DNA of 64,000 nucleotides, from the NCBI RefSeq assembly GCF_030936135.1, contig NC_082594.1, positions 18,253,553 to 18,317,552 of the forward strand, in the 5' to 3' direction. The translations under genes and the position numbers were made by a program. Each line of letters opens with the position of its first letter. The stretch's first letter is position 1. This stretch comes from Gavia stellata. Its lineage: Eukaryota; Chordata; Aves; Gaviiformes; Gaviidae. Below, in pieces: positions 35,401 to 47,400 of the stretch. The notes below the pieces were generated by a model. That model worked only from the letters and a program-made list of their open reading frames with translations, did no database searches and was not told the origin of the DNA.

Positions 35401-38400
35401 GTCTGCACATGCTGTAATTATGTGTCTAAGCACTAAGCTTAGATTCTCACAGCATTTGGAAAGTAGTGAGTAGTGTTCTTGGCACTCTTGCTTTAAAAAC
35501 TTTATATCTTTGATTTCCTAAGAAGTAACAAATGGGGTCTGGTAAACTGTGTTGTAGTGTATAAGATATTACTGCCTCTGATTTTTTTACCTGTCTTTTG
35601 CGCTAGATATTACCAGTCTTTATGGAAGTGTTGTGTGTGTGATCCAGCTTATGAGTATTAGGAAATTAACACGAGATGTACTGCTGTCTTAAGCTGACTG
35701 TGTCATAGGACAGCAACCATTAACAGTTTGGCCATTTTGGACTAGTTCACACAGTTTGCCATAATACGTGGCCTGAAAAGTGTTGAAGTGCAAGGCCTGG
35801 CATCTTAGCTTGGACCTTGATTGAGGGGTATTTTGTTTGACATGAGGGACTTCTGAACTGGAGGTATAGCTCCATGTCTTCTTCCACTGACTGCTGGAGG
35901 AGAAGGACTCTGTAGCAGGGAGTTAAGTCGTTGTTAAAAGACCACAGTTAAACTTTTCCAGAACTTACCAGTTGTAGTCCTAAGCCCAAGCATGTTGACT
36001 TTTTAGCTAAAATAGATTATACTGGATGTTTTTTGCTGTTACTGTTCCTCTCCGTCTTTCTGACTTTTCTTGGAAACTGCTGTACAAGATACCAGAACAG
36101 TGTAGCTGCTTGTGAATCGGGTCCTGAGCTGGGGCAGCAGGTTTGTGTGTGTGTGTGTGTATTGCTTGCAGTATTGAGGCAAGTGGCTATTTAGGATCCA
36201 ATTGAGAAGTTAACATGCCATTCTGTGTAAAGGTGGCAATCTCCAAGAAATACTGAGTACTGTAATTTACTAATTTGAGTAGAGTTGCAACCATTGCTAT
36301 GAGCAAAACCCTTCCAACTCACCATCCCCAGCTTAACATTTTGTTCATTTAATGAATTTTATTTTTCTTATCTGCAGAGATGTTGTTGTAATGTTTCATG
36401 TTTATGTAATTTCACCCATGAGGTCACTCCCTGGATCAGAATGTATAACAGGCTAGTCCAGAAGAAGGCGAAAAATATTTTTTTTTTCCTGAAATTTTCT
36501 TCCCTTGTGGTCAGAAATCAGTTAACTCAGCTTGTAAGAAATTAGAAATCAGTGAAGTCAGCTTGTAAGAAATTATTAGTGATAGTGAGACTAGATGAGC
36601 AGACTTTACAAGTAAAAACAGTAGAAATACTGAATCTTTAACCTTTGATAGTAAACAAATCAGCTCAATACTGGAAAGTATAAATGTGAAATGACAATCA
36701 GAGCATGCTTTGTTTGTTCATTTACTTTTGAAGATGCAAATTTATGTATGTTTGATATTAATTGTTTCACTTTGTGTTTTCAAGGTTACAGATTACAGCT
36801 CAATTAATATCAAAGTATCCCATGAGTCTTCCTAACAGTGAGCTACCTCCCTTACTCAATGTACTTCATCAGTTACTGCCTCAGCAGCGCCGAGGGGAAA
36901 GGACCCCATATGTGCTGAAGTGTCTTACAGAGGTAGCTTTGTGTCAAAACCAGAAAACCGATTTGAAAAGCACTCACAAGCTGGAGCTCCAGAGAACCTG
37001 GGCAAAGATTTGGTCTCTTACCATTCGTAGCATAAGTTTTCAGCAAATTGAAGTGGAGAGCTTTGGGCTACTTGGAGCTATGATTCAAGGAAACCTTGTT
37101 GTAACAGATAAAGAAGTCTGGAAGATATTTTCAGGACCTGCATGCAAGCCTTCAAGGTAAAATGGGAAGCAAGGTTAATATTTTGTGTCTTGATTCACAT
37201 TGCTCTTTACTGTGCAACCAAGACCACTGTATTATTCAAAGTAATATTATTGTTGTTGTGGCTGTATTTCTAGTTAAGAACTGCCCGCGTTTATGTTTTA
37301 AGCATTTGAAATGGGCATAAATAGATGCATGTCTGAAAGCAGAGGCAGAAGAGGAGAGGCAAGCATCTACAAATTTAAAATTGACTAAAAATGTAAAATG
37401 GACTAAAAATTTAAAATCTGACTGAAAGAGATGTTGATTTTTTGAAGTTAAAACGTATGTTTTCTTCTAAATGTATTTTGATTCTGAAATGAGTATTCTG
37501 AAACAGTCTTTAAAATAGACAGGAAATGTCTGTAATAGCTAAAATGTGGCTTTTGAAAATGCAAAGATTCAAATAAAGGAGTTTTCCGGTATGCGTGCTT
37601 ATTAACTTCCTTATGTACTTGATGCTCCCTGAGTATGCAGAAATACTGACTTTGCTTTGGAGTGCTGATCAACAAATACCACGTTGTTTCTCACAAATGC
37701 CCTGTGTTCCATTTTTGTTACAGTTCTGCTGTATGTTGTTTATCGTTAGTGATGTCTGCCTATTCAGTGCCAGAAAATTTGGATGTAGGAATGGAGCAGA
37801 ATAATTGTGAAAGAAATCTGAATTCTGTGTTAAAGGAGGCAATAATGAAATGGGTACTGTCCTGCTATTTGGAGGAAGAAATGGACGAATGTGCAGAGTT
37901 GCCTCCTGTGCTCTGCAGGTAAAGTCTTTGTGGCATAATTTTATATGTAAGTTCACCATATAACACAGAAAATTGCGCAGGGAAAAGTGGATTTGCAGAA
38001 TTGTATTATGTTAATGCTTTGGTAGAGTTTATAGGGTTTTTAAGTTTACTGTAGAATGTCATTCTGGGGACATAATTTGGTTATCTGTCCATAGCATAGC
38101 AGATACATGAACTATGTGTTAGAAATCTTAAGTGAAAACTTAAGCTTCTTTGAAGATACACTCTTAATTTGGTGAATGTTTGGGTGCACTTCAGGAATCC
38201 CAAGAGCTTGTCTGATTGCAAGAAAATACAAAACAATTCTCTTTTTTTACAGTGATTTTCCTCACCTTGTATTACAAAAAATTCTTGTGAGCCTTACAAT
38301 GAAGAACTGTAGAGCTGCCATGATTTTTTTCCAAAATGATGCTAAATGGTAAGTTTTTAAATGAATGTTTATAGATAGTTAAACTTCTTATAGTTGTCAT

Positions 38401-41400
38401 TTTAGCACACAGATAAAGAAATGCCTAATTCCTCATGTTTTGCATCTTTCTGTACAACATCTTTCAGACCCCATAGAAATAATAGTGCTTTTGCAATTTG
38501 TTAAGATGCTTTAAGCAGATGTTAAAAGTCTTTCACTGACAGAGTCAAAGCTTCAGGTACTGAACAAAATACCTTATAAGGCATATGTGTATCATCTCTC
38601 TTCAGTAATTCAGCTAAATATTTGTCTCTTTATCCATAAGTACATTAAGTATTTTTAATTCATTGCAATTACATTTTTCAAATAATTTCTAACTTTATAC
38701 AAATGTGTTTTCGTGCTTTTTAACATTACCGTCCATTCCAAAGGAAGCACATCTTTTCTTGAAGATAGATGCTAAGTAGAAAGTTCACTAGATGCTTACT
38801 GTCCATATGTCCTCATGCCACTCCACCTATATTTGTGGCCCCAGCCACACGTTACTTGAGTCTGTCAGAGTCACTCTAAGAATGCTCTTGCATCTTTCAA
38901 GGATGCGTATGTTCAAGCTCTTGGACTATATCCTGTTTCCTCTTAATGAAACTAAAATGTGTATAACTTGTTCTGATGGAAGTTAAAAATGCTGGTTTCA
39001 GGGGGTTTGTGAATTTCTGCTGCAATTGTGTAAAGTAGGTTGAGGTCAGCCATCTTAACACAAAACAGATGCTGCTATATGAATTACAGTAAAATGTATG
39101 ATGGGTGTGCAGGCTTCATTTTTCCTTGCAGTTTCTTCAGACGCAGCTAAAATGTTAATATCCATTTTGCAATGAAAGTCACCTTAGAAATTAAAGATCA
39201 ACCAGAGTTAGGAAGCACAAAAGGATAAAATATTTTATTTTGCTTTTGTTTATTTTTTGCATTTCAATAATAGTTGTAAAGACTTCTAAGTCTTATACTG
39301 GCTGCTAACGTAAAAATGTTGTCTCTTCTTCAAGTGTGCAACACTTGCAAGGGAAAGAAGAAAACGATTTTTCTGATGTTGAAGAGCTGTATCTGCAGAC
39401 AACATTTGATGAAATGGATATTTTCACTAACTTTGCAGTAAATGTTGCAGATAAAAATGTGACTGGTTCAAGACTTGCCATCAACCAAAATCTTAGGGAA
39501 ACACTGGAGTACTGTCTTTTAGCAATGTCAGAAAAGCTTTTAAGCAGCTATACTCCTAAGGTAAGTTAGAAATTACTGTTATATCTTCATATTTGTGCTC
39601 CCAAACAACGTATTTTCAAGGCAAAGTATATAGATTTTCATTCCTTTTGCCACTAAAAATGAACGACAAGCATTTTAAAAACTATATAAAATAATATGAA
39701 ATAGAGAAGTCTGTATTTCTTTACATCATTGGCAAAATATCTACAGGTTTCATAAGGGAATTCATGTGGGAATACGTAGAAGCTGTATAGAAGTGGAAGT
39801 GTGTGCAAAGTTGCCACATAAACCACTGTTACCCTCCTTTTTGTGACGTTGGTTTCAACTTCTGTGCCCCTGTAATGCTTTAAGCTCTTGTCAGTTTTCA
39901 GCCAAGGTAGCCTGAGGCATAGAGGTCTCAAATAATTAGGTTTTGTAAAAAGAGGCAGCTATGTAAAGGAGTAATTCTAAAGCAAGCTGCAAATACGGGC
40001 TATATTAACAAGAGTACAGCCAGTGCTCAAGGGAACTGATTATCCCCCTCTACTCAGTGCCTTTAGAAGGCATCTGAAATACTCCATCCAGTTTTGGGCC
40101 TCCCAGTACAAGACAGACATGTAGTGTGTTCAGTGGACGCCACGGAGATGGCAGGGGCTCCAGGACTTGACCTGTGAGGAGACACAGAGGAAACTGGGCT
40201 TGTTCAGCCTGGAGCAGAGGTGGCTTTGGGAGGACCTAACAGGCTTTTGGGGAGCCTGCCAGTGCCTGTAAGATTGTCTAGAAGACAGATCCAGGCTCTT
40301 CACAGTGGTGTATTGTGGGAAGATGAGAGACAGCAGGCAGACTCAAGAGAAGGTCACACTGCGAACAAGGAGAATTTTATGTACTTGAGGACAGTCAGGC
40401 AGTTGCCCTGCCTGAGAGGTTGTGCAGTCTTCATCCTTGGAGGTTTTCAAGCTCTGACTGGATCAAGCCTTGAGTAACCTGTTCTGACCTCAGAACTGAC
40501 CTTGCTGTGAGCCTGAGGTTGAACCAGAGACCTGCTGAGGTCCCTTCCAGCCTGAATTATCCTGTGATCCTATTTGTATCTTCCACTTGTTGAAACAGTA
40601 CAGAATGTCTCCTTTGGAGAAGAATCCTGACTTGCAGAGGAAGACCCACCACATAACTGTAAAAAGTTTGTGAAAACAAAAGCAGCAGGCTTTTTAAACT
40701 TCCAGTTCCTTTGGCAGGCTAGCTTTGGTTTTAATATAGTGGTGTGCCTTCCTTGCAATTCACTGCTACGGTCCTGTAATCTTTAGTGAGCCAAAAGAGG
40801 CAGTACCAAGGTTTGAAACAAGGTACTGCCAGCTAGGAGCTATAAAACTTGTCCCTGGTTTTGCATGTGTAACAATGGCATGTATGCGTAAGTTTGCCCA
40901 TATTTTTTTATAGGTACCTACTTTTCAAGAATGTGATAGCAATCCTTTTTGGTCTCCCTTCCTGAGAAAGACAGACAAATAATTTTTTGTCTTCTCTTTC
41001 TCCTTCTTTCATCCAAATAATTTAGAGAGGTAAAAAGGGATCTCTAGAATACTCCTGCAGTAAGCTTGCATGCATTTACAACCATCTATGCCATTTGTTT
41101 GTTGACACAGTAGCTTGCAAAGAAGCAACTTAGAAATTTATTAAGATTGGGAGAGACAGCAGTAGGAATGTGGTGTAGTTCCTGACGAGCTCATATTGTC
41201 TCTTGTACTGGCAGGAGGTTAAATAGATAAACAGAGCATGTGGGAAGAGCTGGAAGTATTGCTATGATGGAATCTAAAGGAGAGGGAGAATTTAAAGTAT
41301 TGTGAAGGAAGGAAGTGTAAGGGCCATGGGACATGCAGGGAATACTATAACATGGAGAGCCAAGAGTACATTTTAGGAAGCTGAGGCAACTGCAATGCAA

Positions 41401-44400
41401 AACACTAGGATGCAAATCTTCATTAATTTTGGTGAAACCTGTATATAAAAGAGTTTACAAAAGACTAAAAAATTCTGTATTTTGGTGAAAAAGTTTAATG
41501 ATAAACCGCTGGTATTTATACAGTGTGTATGATTTAGTCTAAGGTTGTTGCTGCAGAACACCTTGTCCGATGTGTCAGTCTCTTGATTGGTGTTCTTGGT
41601 TGCTATTGCTACACTGGTATATTTAAAGAAGAGGATGCCTGTAAATCAGAGTTGTTCCAGAGCGCTAAGGTAAGCAGCAATGTGTTTGGGAGCTATTAAA
41701 AATGAAATAGACCATTAAATATAAAATAATTTTAAAAATTCAATTCATATTGACACATTTTTAGAGCATGAATATTTCCACTGCTTTCTGCTTAAAAAAA
41801 GGCAGTTGAGAGAGGTTTAAGTATGTTACTGCTGCAGAAAGAGAGGAGTCACTGAAATTCTGTCAGTACACCAGTGTATCAGTGTTGCAGTGGAGAGTAT
41901 TCTAAATATTGATACATTTCTGAGTCACCCCTTTTAAAAAAAAAAATCATGGACATGTGGACAAAGGACTACTTAGAGGACAACAAGACCTTTCATAGGT
42001 CTTTTATGCAGGAATTTGTTACTATCATTTGATGGTTTAAACCAGTATGAAGACAGCTGCTACTATTATTATTACTACTACTACTACTATCTGAGGTGGT
42101 TTCTTGCTTAAATATGGAAACCCAAAACTTACACATTATGGACAGATGCTGTATTTTTCTTTTGTGATGAAAATAGCAATGTTTCAGGCAGGTCTAGGCC
42201 ATCTTTTTGTCCCTTTTGGAGCAGAATGAGTGAAACAAAAAACAAAAAATCGTCCAAACTCATTGATGCACACTATAAATATCAAAGCTGTATGAATGAG
42301 AATCATGTCCTTTTGTCTCTGTGTGTGTGCTGTGTATGTGCCAATATATAAAGGAATTTAACTGAGGTATATTAACTGTGTTATATTTTTACTAGTCTCT
42401 TATTCATTATGTCGGAGAAAACATTTCTCAGTCTAAAAACAAACTAAATGAAGATGCCCAGATCAACTCACTGAGGACTTTGATAATGCAGTGTACAAAA
42501 TGTTTATGCAACTGTACCAAGGTAAACTTTATAAAGGAATTTATATTTCTTTCTTCATTAATGAGATCACAAAGTTGAATATCGTACATATGGTATGTGA
42601 AAAAAATTAATTAACCTATCTGTACATCTTGCTTTCTTACAGAACAGTGCTAATAAGATGCTGTCTAATATATTCCTGCGTTTGTTAACATCAAAATTTA
42701 TGAATGATCTTGTAGATATTTGCAAAAATCTGGTAAGTATGATCTGTCTTGTTTCTAAATGCAGTGCTTTTCTATGAGAGGATTATTTTTACAGTATAAT
42801 AATTTGGAGGCAAACCAAATGAGATAATTATTACTAAAAAAATTAATAAAAATACATTGAGTTTTATAGAGAATTCCTAACTGGAAACATTTCTGTTTAG
42901 CATTTGAACACAGGCATAGGTGAAAAATAAGAGCAGATGGATAACCTTTGATCAAGGTTAGGATGCCAGCTCACATTAAAAAACAAATTATGTTATTTTT
43001 GGAAAATTTTTAATATTGTATTAGAGTAAAAGTATATACAGATTTTATGCCACAGCAAGAATTTCTGTAACACATGACATTTAACTTTAATGCACCTGTA
43101 AAGTTTTAAAAGCTTTTTATTTTGTAGTTTGATGGACTTAGGTGCCTTAAAACACTTTGAAGGTGTTTAATTTATAGCTAGTAAATCTTCTAACTGTAAA
43201 TTACTCCCCTTTCTCACTAAGAAAAGTAATAGGGTGGCACATGACTGTGTTTAGCACAACTCTTAACACTTCTCTTTTTGGCCCATTGTCCTGTAGTCAG
43301 GTCTAGGTAGGCAAAATCCTTTGGTTTTTCAGGTGAGGAGAGTCTTACTTTCTGTTAACTTGTCATCTGGTAGGGAAAGCAGTAATCAGTGTGCCTTCAA
43401 AAAGGTCATATGCCTTCCTTTCATTTCTCTGTAATTGTGAATTAGAGTGAGAAGTTTTTAAGTCTGGTAGAGAGAGTTGTTTTTCAAATACTAACAATGT
43501 CCTTGGCACCATCTAAAACACAGAGACTAGTATCTGTCTTAGGAAGCTTGTGTCCTGAAGAGAATAGTTCAAATCAAACCATTCAATTCACGTCTGTAGA
43601 AGACAGGTTTATCACAAAGGATTAAATTAGTCAATTCAGTGTAGCCCTTATTGTCTTCACCCATTCCAGTTCACTGGGGAACTGTAGTGTCTTTCCTTGT
43701 GTTATGCCTGTGGTGTTTCTCCTGTCCTTAAAAGCCAACTTTAATGTGGTGTTTTTGTCAGATGACATTTACTGGAAAACCAAGTGAACTGGGAGAAGTG
43801 GATCTAACGGGGAATGATCCTGAGGAGAGTATAATGGAAGTAGATAACCAGGTATCTGATGATCTATTTGATGATCGCTCAGTGACTGACATCAGTGATA
43901 CAAATGAATCTGGTGAGATGCAAAATGTAACAGGTAAGTCTTCTCTGTGTCCAAAACTATTTGCAAAAGCTTGTTTTTACAGATTGCTCTGTGCTTGAAT
44001 GACAGTGAGGTACAAAATTGTGCAGCTTTATTAATAGTTGAAGCAGGTAATGGTTGAATCAGGTACTTCATAAAAAATAATTCTTTTGTACCTCATTAGT
44101 GTTTTAAAGATGTTAATGAAGTGTTCTAGCTCATTTGGAAAGGAAAAGTTTATTTTTTATTTTATAAATAGTAAAATGCAAGCAGAGAAGATAGCTAACT
44201 TGTTCAAAGTCAGTCTGTAGGATACCTGTCTGTCATTAAACTGTGCCTCATTTTCTTTGAAGTAGTCCTATTTAACTTTTCTTCTTTTCCTGATCAGTAA
44301 TTTTTGGCAAGGTCAGCTTTCTTATATCTCTGGACCTGCAGAAGGACAGGAGCATGAATCTGTCTTTTTATTCCTGTTAGGAGCTCCAAGTACTGATGTT

Positions 44401-47400
44401 CTTTTTTGTTTTAAATTCTTTCTTAAAATAGTATGTATCTTAGTTTTTAATCAGGACTATGTCTTCTGTTTATTATTGAATGAGAAGGAAATCAGGGTTT
44501 TATATTAATGCCACAAACAGCAGCTGGTCTGTTTTCACCATCATGTTGAATAAGTGTCTTTAGAAGTATCTTCTCCACCATCTGATAAATATTTCTAATA
44601 AATAAAGTTTGCGGTTGCAGAAAGTTACAAGAGTTCTAAATGTGACAGGTAAATGGCATTTGTAACTATTTTGTTTAGGTTATAATTGAAATTTCAATGA
44701 GGATATTAACATAGTGGTAATTGTCATAATTTGAATTTTGGGGAAGCTTTGAATCCGTAGTTTAAAATATATCTTAAGTTATAGTTAACAACACAAAAGA
44801 ACACAGCTGCAGATGGTTCCTCTGAGTTCATTGTAACCTTGATGGACAAATCAGCCATATTGTATGGGCACATAAAATTAAAAGCCTCTGTTTTAGAGAG
44901 GGCCTTTGTAGAAGTGGGAAACACTCAAGAAGCTGTTATTGATGCAGTAATTGCTCAATAACAAAGTAACTTAAAGGTCGCTCGTATTCTATCTATTCTG
45001 AGAACTTAAATTAGTTTTGTAAAGACCTAAAATGTTACCAACTGTTTTATTGTCCTTGGAGAAGCATTTCTTACATGAAAATCTTATTTTCAGGTGCTTT
45101 GAGCCCATTAGCTGAAGAACAGCTGACAAAGCAGGATTTACTTCTCCTTGAAATTCTGAGGTTCTTATGTATTTGTGTAACTACAGTCCAAATTCAGACA
45201 GTGAGCTTCCGAGCCTCTGATATACGGAGAAAGCTGTTAATGCTTACTGATGGCAGTGTCTTTGACAGTGCTAAGCCATTGCATCTGCACATGGTGAGTG
45301 TGAGCTTTTTTTACAGCAGACCCACCTCTGTGTTTGTACTGTTTTTAAATTTGTATCTTCTTGTCTTTCTCTTGTCATCGGTCCCCTGAGAAGACATTAA
45401 AATGGCTACTTTTAGTGTTTTGAAGTGTGCTGCGGTCAGGGAAAGAGCAGTTAGAATTTGTAAGCCAGAAAATAAAGAGTTGAGAAGTATAAACATCTTG
45501 CCTTTATCATTAATTATTTCTTAAATAGCTAGAAGTGGTCTCTGTAGTAGAATAGGATTTGTGTTTTAGTTTACAAAGGAAATATTTTTAATTGCCACAA
45601 CTAAAATTTTCATGACCCATATTACTGTGTGACAGTCTTTGCATGAAAAGATGGTCAGAGTCTAACATGTAAGAGCTGACAATAGGTATCCTTGCTGTGT
45701 GATTTCATGTAAGAGTTACTTAAAATGTTTTATAATTTTTCTTTTTGTCTACTTTTTTTCTTAAGTATTATTTTCCATTTTGGTTCTTTTTTTTTTATTC
45801 CCCAGTACTTGGTCCTTTTGAAGGAGCTCCCTATCGAAGAACACCTCTTGCCTGAAGATGATGTTCTTATGCTTCTTAGGCCTCTTTCGTAAGAGAGAAA
45901 CTATTCAGCATGTATTAGAGCTATTTTAGTTCAACAGCTAGAGGATTTGGGGGCTGTTTGGTGTTTCAAGATAATTTTTCTTTCTTTCTTTCACAGTGCT
46001 GTGTGTTCTTTGTACCGTCGAGATCAAGAAGTTTGTAAAGTAATTCTAAATAACTTGCTTCCTGTAGCAGTAGGATTGGCCCAGTCCAACGCACATGCTG
46101 AAGAGACAGGGGATGCCCAAGGACAGTTTTTGACAGTTGTTGGAGCCTTTTGGTATGTTTTATCTATTTAATGCAGAAGTCTGTTGGGCATAAAATTTTT
46201 AACTTTGCTATCAATGTGCTTTTGTGCATCTTGCTGTTGGTATCCTGTGGCATCTTTATCCAGCATTTAACTTTCCAGATTTTCTGTGTCATGTTATATT
46301 TATAGCAAAGAATCATATTGTCCTTAAGATAGTATTAGAACAATAAATGCTACACTGTTGCGTATTAACAAAGACTGATTGTATTCTGAATTGCATCAGT
46401 AATTGTAACAAGTGATAACTTCAGCAACCGAAAATGAATATTGTTTACAATTGTAGATTATCAACAAAAACATCAAATCCTCCCAAACACGCATATTGAG
46501 CACGAAAGAATGAACTGTGAGCAGCAGAAACTAACTTGTTAGACTTTTTCTCAAAATTGTTGGCAACTTTTTCGTTTATTAAATCTTTCTTATTTTAGGC
46601 ATTTAGCTCAAGGAGGCAAATGCACAGCACCAGTAAGAGTGGCCCTTTTAAACTGCATGAAAGCTCTACTTGAGGTAATGCCAGATTTTCTGACATTCAT
46701 TAGCATGTTAAGTATATACTTGAGGTGTACTTAAAAACAGTATCTAAAGTTCTTTTGCGTGCATCAGTGTATATTCTATTGTAGGTCTTCTGTGTATTTT
46801 AAACCACAGTATTAATTTTCTTCAGGCTGATCCTCATTGCAAGTGGGCGATCCTTAATGTGATAAATAAAGATCTACCTGTGAGTGATGCTTTCCCACAT
46901 TTTCTCGCAGATAGTCACCATCAAGTTCGCATTCTTGCTGCAAAGTCAATTACCAGGTGATAATGTAGATCTTTTTTCTGTTTATAAGAATAACGCTTAA
47001 TTTCACTTAACTGGGTGTTACTTCTGCTACTGTATAGCTGCTCTTTTCAGTATTTCTGGGGCTTAAATCTTGATGGAATATAAAAGCGTACCAAGTTACT
47101 TTGGTTGATGTGTTCAGACTTTGTCTACATTTCAATTATTCTGTGATGGGAGATAGATACATATATAAAGATAAACAATCTATATATAAAAAACTATATA
47201 AGATAGCAAATTTTGCATTAAATTTATTATGCAAAACTTGAATAGGAAATAGTTGTTTATCCTCTAGAAATAGATCAGGTGCGTTGTGTAGCATAAAAAC
47301 TTTTTCAAAGGATCTTGTGTTTTGAATACTGTATATAGTTTTTTCTCCAGACGTCAAAAAGGATATAATTGAACTGGAATAGGAGTAGAGGAGGGACATT

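Larger units (their letters stand above)
35310..36784 (+). other. ATM: ATM intron 9
   Basis: About 1.5 kb with a (GT)8 run at 36145-36160 and a 31-bp tandem duplication at 36513-36574. Nothing else recognised. Confidence 0.7.

Noticed and set aside
43744..43998. Open frame starting 18 bases before ATM exon 17 and running past it
   Set aside because: Only 43762-43933 is exon. The extensions are intron sequence bounded by standard AG and GT sites.
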